Of a stretch of 64,000 bases of DNA, positions 35,508 through 46,584 are shown piece by piece. The stretch is from assembly GCA_003427395.1 (NCBI GenBank), contig BFEA01000336.1, positions 1,088,120 through 1,152,119 on the forward strand, written 5' to 3'. Below the pieces are notes generated by a model. That model saw only the letters and a list, made by a program, of their open reading frames with translations. It ran no database searches and was not told the origin of the DNA. Positions within the stretch are counted from its first letter, which is position 1; each line of letters begins with the position of its first letter. The translations under genes were made by a program, and so were the position numbers. Origin of the DNA: Chara braunii. Its lineage: Eukaryota; Streptophyta; Charophyceae; Charales; Characeae.

Positions 35508-36690
35508 ATGAGCGAATATAGTAAAGAGAAGGAGGAAGGGACTGATGAGGGTAGGCTTGCACGACAAAGGACCCGTAGGTTACCGTACCTGCACCAGACC
35601 TTACCATCGGTGGTGAAAGGCAAATTTGGACGGAGAGTGCAGTTGAGTGTTCGCGTACGACAAGGGAGGCAGCAACAACAACAACATTTGCGTCAGCAAC
35701 CGCAGAGTGTGCATTAGCTGCAGTAGAAGTTACTGCAGGAGCAATGGGTTCAACTGCACTTCCACAACCAGCAGACGTCAGCGACAATGAGGTCTTAGAC
35801 ACAGCAGACGCCAGGGATGATCTCTATGTCTACTGTCTCTTCCTGCAGGATAAGTACACGACCCATAGTCAGTCAGATTGTAGGTCCGTAGTACAAACAG
35901 CCACCTCTACCCTCTAGAGATGAATTAGAACTCCAGCATGTAGAGTTACTCCGCTTGAAGTTAGAGAAGGATCTTAGAGACGCTACCGAAAGAGAAAATG
36001 ATTAGAAATAGACAGACCAGACTGGAAAGCAGAGAGGCAGATATTATTGCGCTAGACGACTTAACGCTTGGAGACACTAGTAGAGTGTTGAAGGTGAGTC
36101 TGCTCAGTATGCATGCATATACAGACAACAGAGTGGATGATATCCAGTTCATCCTTGACCAGGAAGGTATGACAGGCTCCTTCCTCGACAGTCAGACCCA
36201 GTTTCCGACCCCACGCCGCTTATCTATCACCATCATCCTATTCGGAGATGTCAGACCCTTTTGTACCTCAATTTGGTCTCATACCAAGTGGCGCGTCAGC
36301 AACAGTAGCACAAACTACTGCTTCTTCATCTTAAAATCTAGCTGCTGCAGCCGCAGGGCAACAACCGGTCCAGCCACCTGTGCAACAACCGGTTCAGGCT
36401 CGCCCACAACAACCTTGGTACTCAAAGGCTTCACTAAAACCGCCTACGACCTTCTCTGGAAACAAGAAGGATGAGGTCTTCGACACTTGGTTGAGGACAG
36501 TTCCAGTGTAGGTGCGGGCCAAGGGTACATTGCGTGAGGAGGAAGTGATAACTGCTGCATCATACTTATAGAGATTAGCAACTCGATGGTAAGATGGACT
36601 GGTGGCATCCAAGGGGTACGGTACAAGGATAAATGACTGGGCGAAGGCGGTAGAGAAGATGAGGAAGCTTACTACGAACAAGAATGAGGG
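35508..36690 (+). pseudogene. gag: gag-like fragment of a gypsy element
   Basis: A Gln-rich and Ala/Thr-rich N-terminal part (35600-35800) leads to a coiled-coil, HVELLRLKLEKDLRDATERE (about 35940). At 36430-36690 comes a capsid-type block: PTTFSGNKKDEVFDTWLR, EEEVITAASYL, DWAKAVEKMRKL. Several stops and frame changes. It joins directly to pre-RT sequence at about 36690, with no zinc knuckle or protease between. Confidence 0.6.
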
Positions 36691-37627
36691 TTGATATTGC
36701 GGATACGAGAACAAGCTGTGAATGGCCCATGCCGTATTAACGAAGGGAACGGAGGGAAGCTGGTAGTGGGGGAACCTGAGTTTCTCTCACCACAGGAGCA
36801 AGCTTTGATGGTGGATTTGATGAAGTGGCATCGCGAGTATGTGTTTGATGACGACCTGCGGGGGAGGTTGGACGTGGACAAGATTCCAATGATCTGGATC
36901 CATACCGTACCACATGAGCCGTGAAACTTAAGAGGCGCGTGATACCCTAATCCTGACAAGGAGAAGGTGGTGGATTACCTTGATGGTAAGATGCGGACGT
37001 ACGTTGTTGATTACTCCAGCGGACCGTATGCCTCCCCGTGGTTTTGTTTTGTCAAGCCTCATGGGGCGCTACGGTGGGTACAAGATTTACCGTGATTGAA
37101 TGTTGGAACAAAGCAGGGTGTGGAAGGTTTGTCAAATGCAGACGCATTGTCCGAGTCATGCGAAGAGAGGCCTATAATTTCACTTATAGACCTTTATTCC
37201 GGGTATGACCAGTTTTTCATCTATCCGCAGGATAGGCCGGTAACAACAATGGATATGCCAAGATGTTTGATACACATGAATGTAGCCCCACAAGGGTGGA
37301 CCAATGCAGTGACGATGGTTCAAAGACATATGATCCGGGTCATGCAGTCGGTTAGTTCACATATCACTCAACCATATATCGATGATTTAGTGGTAAAGGG
37401 ACCAAAGGAGAAGGGAGAAGATGAAGTCATGCCAGAACTAAGACATTTTGTTTGGAAGCATGTCCAGGACCTTCATAAAGTACTGACCTTGCTAGAAAAG
37501 CATAACCTTACGGCAAGTGGACCAAAATTCAGGCATTGCATGAAGGAAGTTACTATGTTGGGATTTGTCTGTAACGAGAATTGTCGACGGCCGGACGTAA
37601 AGAAAACAGACAAAATTATTGAGTGAC
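36691..37627 (+). pseudogene. pol: reverse transcriptase, 5' part, decayed
   Basis: 36691-36924 reads FLSPQEQALMVDLMKWHREY, the pre-RT segment. RT follows with SLIDLYSGYDQFF, VAPQGWTNAV and the catalytic PYIDDL (about 37370). The connection to the thumb is LGFVCNENCRRPDVKKTDKI. The frame stops at TGA 37624-37626, part of the 8-bp target repeat of the foldback element. With the element left out, reading resumes in frame in the thumb region at 38088. Confidence 0.88.
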
Positions 37628-38079
37628 GAGTGAAGGTTAATAACAGTCGTATTTTTCATCACCACTTCAGGATGCAGTCTGCCTAAACAGGTGGTTTTCA
37701 GGGTCTTCGGACCTTTCACCACTTCAGGACCATTCAGGTCTGAAAATCCTGAATGATCCTGAAGTGGTGAAAGCTCCGAAGACCCTGAAAACCACATGTT
37801 TAGGCAGGTTGCATCCTCAAGTGGTGAAGGGTGGTTTTCATGGTCTTCAGACCTTTCACCACTTCAGGACCATTCAGGATTTTCAGACTGCCCAAAACTC
37901 TCACTTGACCGCTTCAAGACACCCTTCACCACTTCAGAATGTAGCCTGCCTAAACAGGTGGTTTTCAGGGTCTTCGGACCTTTCACCGCTTAAGGACCAT
38001 TCAAGATTTTCAGACTGCCAAAAACTGTCACTTCAGAATTTTCATTCCTGAATTTTCAGCCACCCGATAACCGCTTGTG
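37628..38079. mobile_element. foldback non-autonomous transposon, copy 2 (8-bp TSD)
   Basis: Flanked by tgagtgac at 37620-37627 and 38080-38087. The 452-bp body has near-perfect 80-nt arms, 37659-37738 and 37748-37827, around a 9-base loop tctgaaaat, followed by further direct copies of the arm phrases. It interrupts RT between the KTDKIIE and ITDVRSFLG motifs. Similarity to copy 1 is high over its length. No protein. Confidence 0.9.
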
Positions 38080-38087
38080 TGAGTGAC

Positions 38088-38690
38088 CAGTACCATTCCA
38101 TTTGATAACAGATGTTAGGAGCTTCCTCGGCACGAGCGGATTTTGGAGGAGCTTCATCAAAAACTTTGTCGCTAAGACGGAGCATTTGAGAAAACTGGTG
38201 CGTCGGAATCAGGAATGGGTTTGGGGTGAAAATCAGGAAAAGGTTGTAAAGAGCATGAAGGTAGAATTCAAGGAAGGAGGCTTGATGTTGGGGGTACCAG
38301 ACTATGAGGCCACAGAGGTCAGACCCTTTATCATCGAGACGGACGCAAAACCGACTGCCTTCGGAGGGGTTATAGTGCAAGCACACATTGAAGGGAAGGA
38401 GATATCGCTGAGATTTGAGAACAAAATTCTTAACACGACTGAGAGGAACTACTCCCAGTTTAAGAAGGAGGTGCTCGCGGTTCTCCACTGCAAAGGATCT
38501 TCTAAAATTACATTTTTGGCAGAAGATTGATATTGAGGGTAGACCCAACTGTGCTTGCTTGCACCCTGAAGAATTATGCTCCATCAGATCCAACGGTCGC
38601 CAGATGGTTGACTTACATCTGGATGTTCAATTTTGAGTTGGAGATAATTCCAATAAGCAAGAATAGAGAAGATGGGTTGAGCCGTATCGA
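38088..38690 (+). pseudogene. pol: RT thumb and RNase H, decayed
   Basis: ITDVRSFLGTSGFWRSFI is the canonical thumb motif. RNase H reads FIIETDAKPTAFGG and TERNYSQFKKEVLAVLHC. A -1 shift at about 38490 then leads to VDPTVLACTLKNY and WMFNFELEIIP, ending SKNREDGLSRID. Confidence 0.85.
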
Positions 38691-39099
38691 CTAGGACAAG
38701 CCAGAGAAAGGGGCCGTAGAAGATACGTCACCAGTTGATGGGTTCTTGGATAAAGAGAAAAACGTCTGTCTCCACATGAATGAGTGGTCCTTACGAGTGT
38801 CTAGTTGTGTGGGTCACATAATATGGATAACGCCAAGGGGATATAAGCAGAAGGCAGAGTTAGTTGTTAAGTCTTTTAAAGAAAAAGATTCATGGGGAGG
38901 CAAATACTTTTAGTGGATGATGGAGTTGGCATTGACAAGCACTCATAGTCTGGCAGAGGAAGTAATAATGATAGAGGAAGGTCCTTATTAGGTAGAGGAA
39001 CACGAACTGATGGGAGGAATGTACCTCCTCACCAATACGCTTTTGCACGGGGACCTTGATCGGAGAGGCTCGTTTAATCCAACTTAGAGCGAGGATCTA

Positions 39100-40330
39100 G
39101 TGTCGGAAAGCCAGAACGGTGAGTTTGAGGAAGGGGGGATTAAGAAAGTATTTTGTGCAGAGGAATATGATGAGATCTACCTAGAGCTGGGACTGCCTCT
39201 ATCGTGCAAAATGAGGAACAGGGATGCAAGCGTGAAGGCCCAGAAATTGAGACACCTTTATGTGGTAAGGGACGACCATCTTTTTATAAAATGCCAAGTG
39301 GGGAATCCTAGGAGGATTGTCTGTGGAAGGAATCGACAAATCGACATCATGGCAGCCTTACATGATGGCATAGTGGGAGGGCATCGAGGGATAAGTGCCA
39401 CATGCGCCAAGATAAGCGAACTGTATCACTGGATGAAATGTTAGACGTGGTCAGTAAGTATTGCCAATCTTGTGTACATTGTCAAGCGAGATCGTCTCAA
39501 ATGCTAGAGGAATCGTTGCATCCAACGCTAGAAAGGGAGGTAAGTGTCGTTGTGCATCTAGATTTGTTGTTAATGTCATTTGGGGATAATGGTTATAACT
39601 ACATCTTCGATGCGCGTGTTAATCTTACGGGCTTCGTGGATGGCCGAGCCATCCGTACGAAGACTGATGCGGTTTTGGTAAGCTGCATCGAAGAGTATTA
39701 CATGCGTTGTCCCTTTGTCAAGGAATTTATGATGGATAGAGCATCAAAATTCACTTGCTTGGAGGTGCAAGTTTTTCTATCAGGATATGGCGTGGTAGCG
39801 AATTATACCAAAACCTCGCATCCCCAAACGAATACGTCAGTCGAAAGAGGGCATCACAAATCTCCTTGCCCAATGGACTGAAGGCAGACCTAGCCACTGA
39901 CCAAGGTACTTAAGGGCAACTTTCTTCGTCAAAAATGTCACAGGAGAAAGGACCACTAAGTACGCGCCTGCTACATTGTGGTATGAAAGGCATGCCAATT
40001 TCCCTATTGAGAGCTTTCTGAAGACCTGGAGGCGTCAGGACTTGAAAACCAACCTGTCCTGTGAAGAGTTCCTCGATATTTGGGCATGACAGGTGAGCGT
40101 CATTGAGGAGAGGATCCAACAAGCGTCTCACCAGGTAGAAAGAAGTTGTATGGACGACAAGGCTCGATGGGATCGGTTGGAGCGCGTACGTAAAGCACCT
40201 TTGGCAGTGGGGGATGTCGTACTACTATACAACTCATCGCTAGAGACGCAGTGGTCTAGGAAGCTCGACAAATGGTGGCTAGGGCCATATCAGATTGTGC
40301 TATGTGGGGACTTTGGAGCCTACCAGATTT
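39100..40330 (+). pseudogene. pol: integrase, decayed
   Basis: The HHCC zinc domain runs from HDGIVGGHRG to YCQSCVHCQ (39360-39490). The core has Asp in VHLDLLL, Asp in MMDRASKFT and Glu in TNTSVERGH. After a stop, WYERHANFPIESF and AVGDVVLLYNSS, WLGPYQI continue the C-terminal domain. Similarity breaks at 40330, where a 565-bp insertion begins. Frame changes at 39440 and 39880. Confidence 0.85.
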
Positions 40331-40895
40331 TATTTTCATTTTGGATAAAGTTTTTAAGTATAGATTGGTATACTTGTTTTTGAAAGAAGACTCTATACAA
40401 ATCATTATTTTTAAAATGCATGGCTCTGTTTGTCTATCATAAAGCGAATTTGAGAGTCAGCCTTGATGGTCTCCAAACGTTCGATTTTATGGTCGCATTT
40501 GCAAACGAGAATTTGGAACCTAGATACTTTGCTCCCCTTCATTGCGGTTGACCGAGGGTCCACAAGAGACTACTATGGAAGCTTTGAAACCAATCCTAAA
40601 GCGAAGATTGATTTTTCCGCAGTTCTTTTCATGTTTGCCTTTGAGTTCTCTTTAGGCACGAAGTGCAACCATCTAAGTAATTTTCCCAACCTGATATCAA
40701 CGAAACTAAAACACTGATGAGTCAGTGTACAGAGGAACCTTTGTGAGATTGTATTACAGAACGAGTTTGCCAAAGAAGTGTTTCATGTGATTTCTTGGAG
40801 GAGCAACTCTGCCGACGAACCTGTGGGATTCAGACGTGAAGCGTCTGCTCGTCGAACCTTTGCCAAGGTGGAGAACGTCATTGCCTACAAGATTT
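40331..40895. mobile_element. 565-bp insertion in the integrase C-terminus
   Basis: cctaccagattt (40319-40330) and cctacaagattt (40884-40895) flank it, 11 of 12 matching. Both encode AYQI or AYKI, so one copy restores the reading from GAYQI to ELNGTGWKD. The insert is AT-rich on the left and codes for nothing I recognise. Type of element unknown. Confidence 0.55.
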
Positions 40896-40978
40896 AGGAG
40901 CTAAACGGGACGGGGTGGAAAGATTGAGTGTCAGGAACGAGGTTGAAAAAGTTCGTGGCACGGGAAGAGGTGACATAA
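40896..40978 (+). pseudogene. pol: integrase C-terminal tail
   Basis: Reads ELNGTGWKD, stop, VSGTRLKKFVAREEVT, stop. This is the expected continuation of the integrase frame after the insertion, ending the Pol region. Confidence 0.6.
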
Positions 40979-41180
40979 GCACCCTAACTCCCTATGATAG
41001 AAGCCTATCTAGGATAGTAAGCGTCCTAGTTTTGTCTCAGAGAAAATGAGAGGATATGATGCATGGGCTAGATGTGTGTTTGTTTAGACCTGAGTAGCTC
41101 TACTCGCCTGTTTGCTTACCCCTTTGTGTGTCCGTCGTCTCCTTCACTTGTTGTGCAGGTCCGACTTTACGAAGACAACC

Positions 41181-43766
41181 ATGCCAAGAGGAGGGAGGGA
41201 GGTGCGACCACCGCAGAGACCATTGAGGGCATCAGGGGATACGAATGGCATGGGTCTTACCGGAGGGAACACACGCCTGTGTATGACAATGGGGACATAA
41301 AGCTCTTTTTGGACGACTTCCTGGACTATGCGAGGCACATACAGTGGACCATACCAAAGATGATACGGAGGTTAAGAGGGGCAGGTCGGTTCGAGGAACC
41401 CATTGCACGGATTCGCAGGGAGGCTCAAACTTGGCAAGAGGTAGAGTTGAGGATGCAGGGGTTGAGACCTTCACCGGTGGGGCCAGATGGAGTACCGATC
41501 CGACAAGAGATAGGGAACGTATAAGAGTTTATCCGCTTTTGAGCAGTTCATGCACGCGCAGGGCATATTGAGAGATGAGTGGACGCAGGCGTTGGCATTG
41601 TGGACCAGAAAGGCGGAGACACCGTTGGACAGGCAGATCCGGGATAGGGCACGTAACTGGAAGGACTGCAAGGCACGCCTTAGAAAGGCATTTCGATGCT
41701 CAGAGCCAGAGCGACCTCAACCTAGGGTCGAGAGGAGGCAGAGGAACAGGGGACAGAGGGATCCTGACCCGAGAGAGATCGCCTAAACTCGAGGGGGACG
41801 AAAGGCACTCGCCGGGAGAGAGGAGGGGCCGTCGCAACCTATCCAAGAGCGGGAGGGGTATCCTGAGTGTGGATTAGGGTCAGTGACATTCCAGCGCTAC
41901 ACTTAAGGAAGGCTGCGGGAATCTCCTCAACATGCGCCGAACTCGACGGAAGCGACGCCACTAGAGGGACCTCTACAGAGTTTGGAGGCGCACTTGAATG
42001 TTTCACAGTGGGGGATGCCACAAACAGGCATGGAGCCTCGGGACCCAGCAGGGGATGTGCCGATGGAGGAGGCGCAGGAGCCAGGAGCAAAGTTAAAGCA
42101 AGGAGGTCAGGTAGAATGACATGCCGAGGAGGTGATTGAGGTTAGGGATGATACCCCTCCTCAGATCCCAGTTCCAGAGCAGGGGCCTCTGCCAGTGCCA
42201 GAGGCTACCCAGGAGGCAAGAGAAGAGCCCCAACATGGAGAGATTCCATCATCCCCTCCAGGCACAACCCTTTCACATAAAATGAGGGAGGATATGAAGC
42301 GACAGGAGGCGGATTGGAGGAGAGAAGCTCATGCTGTCGTCAACATGCATCTGGCAACATGTGCCTAGAACATCCTGTCATCAGGGCGTGCGCATCCATT
42401 GAGCCACCACAAGAGCCACCCTAGGCGACCAGATAGGCGTGGGTTGAGGTCCCAGCAGAGGAGGTTTTCCGGGCGGAGAGGAGAGCACCACCAAGAGAGA
42501 CAGCTGGAAAGAGGCGAGTCAGGAGATGCATAGAGGAGATATGGTGAGAGAGAGAGAGAGATTGGAGGCAGTTAGGACTCTCCCTGACCAACCACTGAAC
42601 GTACACCCCAACCCACGCCGAGTCGCTACGATCTGGGAGGAGTTTTGGGGATAGAGAGTTGGAGAGCACGACCCGGAGAGACTAGGGGACAAGGCGAAAG
42701 CAGGAGTTGAGGCTGCAAGAGAGGTGGATGAGGACCTGGATAGGAGGATCCACACTTCGACTAGGATTTCTTTCCACAAGCACCTAATGTTGGAGGGTGC
42801 CTTAGTAGAGAAGAAGTCAGAGATATCCGATCTGACGGGGGTTTGAAGGCAGCTGAGGCAGAGATTAGGGAGCTCAAGGCGCGAATGACAGGGCAGGCCA
42901 CTACCTTCCAGGACACTGTGCAAGACTTGAGGCAACAACTTCGAGACATGGCAGCAAGGATCGAGAGAGAGACGTCGACCACGGTGGTAGATTGGACCGA
43001 GAGTCGCCGCTATGGCATTCAGGGCGAGGCAGTGCAGGGTCAATTTGGACAGCGACCTGGGGCAGAGCCTTCCCAAGAGCCATCCATTGAGAAGGTCATC
43101 CTGGAGCCAGCAGAGGCAGAGGCGAAGAGGGAGGCAAAGAGGGAGGCTTTTGAATTCAAGGCGCCTACCAAGCTTGCCACTCAGGATGTCGCTTTATCAT
43201 AGTCAGGGACAGTATCCTTGTCAGTGCCAGCTAGGAGCGGATCACAGGTGGCTGTCAGTGAGTCTGCTCAGGGATCCAATGAGGGGTCCATGGATGTACT
43301 CCTCCTGGAGGCACTTAGTACAATACACGAGGGAGTGAGTTCGCCTATGCCTAAGCAGAGGATGGGTACACCTCATGAAGGGGAGACAGTGCTCATAATG
43401 GGAGACGTGCATGAGGGAAGGCCACGGAGGCTGGATACACCTGAGTATAGGCCAGAGGTAGGTGGAGTGCAGGGCGAGCTGGGTACTTAGATATCGGAGT
43501 CAGGACCTGAGGAGCCCATCGACATACCCCAATGTCATGGGATGGCCAAGGAGGCTACAGAGGCACCACCATCATCGAACTCTCAGAGGAAGAGCAAGAG
43601 AGTTCGAAGGACGAGTGACCAATCTTATTTCTTCTGCAAGAAGGGGGAGCATCGGACCTTACAGTGTCCGAAGTTTCTAAAGAACAAGGCAACAGGGAAT
43701 GTCATAGAGAGGGATGGAAATATGTATGATAGACAGGGACAAGTAGTAGGCAAAACAAGGAGGAGT
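41181..43766 (+). pseudogene. gag: long gag of a gypsy family, decayed
   Basis: The start is MPRGGREVRPPQRP, after a pyrimidine-rich stretch ending ttgttgtgcag (possible leader-intron acceptor). After a frame change, PVYDNGDIKLFLDDFLDYAR and AGRFEEPIARIRREA give the capsid part, then MHAQGILRDEWTQALALW. A coiled-coil (RELKARMTGQATTFQ) and a Ser/Pro-rich linker lead to a zinc knuckle YFFCKKGEHRTLQC at about 43625, whose first Cys is Tyr. It ends RQGQVVGKTRRS. No protease or RT follows. Confidence 0.8.
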
Positions 43767-46250
43767 TAAGTGCGTAGGGACTGGTTTGTCAACGAGTCAC
43801 TAAGAGGCTACTCATTGCTGTGAGAAAGTCGTGGCAAACAAGTAGGAATAGTTTCATTCTAAGTGTTGAGATTGAGTTGAGTCTGTATCATACTTGAGTC
43901 AGGGATATGCATTTTTATTTTGGGATTCTAGTACGTACGCTACTTAACTGTACATATGTAGATTCACTGCGTATGACTGACTTTCAGGATTTCATTAGTG
44001 ATTTAAGAGTTAGGGTTTAATTGTGTGATATATGAACGTCGTGGCTATCCTTGACTCTTGAGAGTCATACTCGTCTGATTTTTAAGTGTATTTTTAAGAG
44101 TGTGGTTACCTGTACACCACTTTGGAATTGATTTTTGCTCAGCTTGAGCAAGTGTGTGAGTTTGGGTCTATTCTTGTTTTTCGATGGGATACCCCATCCC
44201 TTAGTGTATATTGAGTTAAGATTCCTTGAGAGTATTTCTTGTATATGACGATCACAATCACTCCCATATTGTGTAGATTTATTTTGATGTATGATGATTT
44301 TGTGTCAGAGATGTACAGGAAACATCTCGTGTGCTTTGTATCTTGTGAATGTAAATGTATGTGAGTTGCCTACCCTTTGGTATACTTGTGCAGCCTGGGT
44401 ACGAGCAGATGAAGGGGCCAAGTATAAAGAGAGGAAGTGCAATACGTTTTGTGGAAGAATGTGAGAATCCTAAGGGATTTATGAGTCTTTGAGACTCGAG
44501 TGTTTTACCATGCCAAATGTTTATCGTTAAGTTGTGACGAGGACGCATAAGTTGGTCTCTCAGTTTTGAATGGTTTTATGATGGAAACACCTTCAAGTGG
44601 GAAGAAAGTTATTCGTTCATTTGGAGACTCATCTTCAAGATGTTTTAAAAAAGGTCATATGGAGGATCATCCTTGAGAGAAAAGGATGACCGGGAAACCT
44701 AATGGGTGAAACCCCTTCAACTGAAAGGTGGTTAAAATATTTAATGGCATGGAAAGCTAGTTTTGAATGATAAAGTCTAACGAGAAGTACCAAGAAATTA
44801 GTTTTTTTACTATTGGCGAAAGTTTTTGGATGTTGCAAAAGTGGTTCATTCGGGAGATATCATTAAGATGTATGAGTTACTTGCTCTGATAAAGTTGGAG
44901 GTCACGGCTTTGTGAATCTAGCGGTAATTTTGTTTTGTGAATGTGGAAAGATGTCGCACTCTCTGTGTTGTTCCACAAAGAACTGGTAAATACCTTTTGA
45001 GTGTGATAGACCTTTGTGTAGTCCCGCAATAGGCCAGTGTTTATTGCGACATACCGTCCAACCACTTGATTGCTAATCCTAAGGCATATGCTAGAATACT
45101 CAGCTAACAGTAAAGTGTAGCATCACTAGGGCGCAACCCCTAGTGTTGTCTGCTGACTGGCAGAACCTGGCAGCAGACCCACGTCTCACCAGAGCGGTAA
45201 AAACTTAAAAGGTGTGGCCGCCTCGGAGGGTTGTACTTCCGCGGGATATCTGTTGGATGAAGAGTCGAGTCAATTGAGTCCTTGGGTAGTTTTGATTGAA
45301 TGCTTATGGGAGAAGGCCCATCGTTGCGTAACCAGCGAGGGCACTACCGCTAACATAACAACGTGGTGGGCCGTCGATCGGGCTCGATCAACCAGATTAT
45401 AGTGGGTCAAGATGGATACATGACTTTTCTGTACTAGACCGCAGGAAGAGTCCGAAATAAGAGTTAAATATATATACTTGATTATGAGAATTTTTTTAAT
45501 GGAGACGAGAATGCCTTCAAAGGTCTCGGTTAGGGTCTATGTCCCTAGTTACGACCCTGCTTGCAGGGCGAAAATTAAATGGGACATCTAACGAGAAACC
45601 TGCGTTTCTTTAGGACAAAGGGAAAAAGACTGTGGAGAGGGTCGTTGAAACTTATGTTGTAGTACGCATGCTTAGTACATCGGCGTCTTAGTGTTAGGAC
45701 AATGGAAACTTAGGTTAGAATCCTGACAGCATAGAGTTGTGTTTGGCATGGATTGATGAAAGTCTCGAACCAGAGTCTGTCGGTCAATCGGATTGGTTCC
45801 TTTCTCGTCAACATTTTTGAGTTGTGGATGAATTGATATCTTTTGATTATTTAGAGCAACGAGGACATCGCTTAATATAGTCCGGTAAGTTGTCGGCGCG
45901 AATACCCTTACAAGGGTATCCGCCCTGGTTTTTCCAAATGACAGAAAAATAAGTTTGGTTCAGATTCTGAGTACGCCGCACGAGTCGCAAATGTGTCTAT
46001 TGTTTACGCTGACTGAATGATTGACTAAGAGTAGAGAGCGTGTGGGCGCGCAAAGTTAAGGTGCACATGATCTTTTTCATTTTGATGGTTTAAAGCTGGC
46101 ATGATGTCGACCAAGTTTTTATTATGTTTCGTGTACATACACGCGAAGGACGGGCCGCCATTTGATAGGCACAAGGTTTGACGGAATGGACTTAGTGGGC
46201 GACCAAGGTGCGACTATGGAACGTCTCAGTAGGCCCGCGTGTGGCGAGGT
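43767..46250. other. non-coding; strong local hairpins
   Basis: No convincing frame. Two adjacent perfect 8-bp hairpins lie at 45124-45145 (cactaggg/ccctagtg) and 45148-45178 (gtctgctg/cagcagac). CCCTGCTTGCAGGG is at 45553 and ATACCCTT/AAGGGTAT at 45902. These resemble the hairpin-rich style of 50-55 kb. Function unknown. Confidence 0.4.
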
Positions 46251-46257
46251 ATCGACT

Positions 46258-46584
46258 TATATAAGTGTCCGCTAGTACTAGGCTCAGCCTTGGGCCTAAC
46301 ACTATTGGTTATGGTGTTGAAGTATCAAGCAACAAGTTCGGGGATCGAGGCCAGCAGTCGGAGGCAAGGGAATAGCGAAGCATAGTGAAGAGAACTGGGG
46401 GGTTGGGAGCCCGACAGGGCTATCCTCCTTGGTCTTTGCCTGCCGACCTAGGCAACAGACCCGATTGGTACGGACAAAAAGAGGTGCCGGTGGGTTATCT
46501 CTCACATTACCTCACCTTCTCGTTTAATTTTGCCAGTTTTATTTTCTAGTTTATATTTCCGGTCCAGACATCAGTATCGGGGCC
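46258..46584 (+). other. possible LTR remnant: TATA box to primer site
   Basis: tatataag at 46258-46265 lies about 300 bp before cagtatcggggcc at 46572-46584. The latter resembles the tRNA-Met primer site tggtatcagagcc (9 of 13) and follows gtccagaca. Spacing fits an LTR's TATA-to-end distance, but no partner LTR was found. Another tttatatag is at 47281. Confidence 0.3.

Noticed and set aside
32268-38079. Direct repeats 5 kb apart read as LTRs of one element
   Set aside because: Each copy has its own different 8-bp flanking duplication, and the second interrupts an RT frame. They are separate small insertions.
40715-40745. ctgatgagtcagtg as a hammerhead ribozyme core
   Set aside because: No GAAA box and cleavage site in the required order and spacing; the other ctgatga near 35540 also fails.
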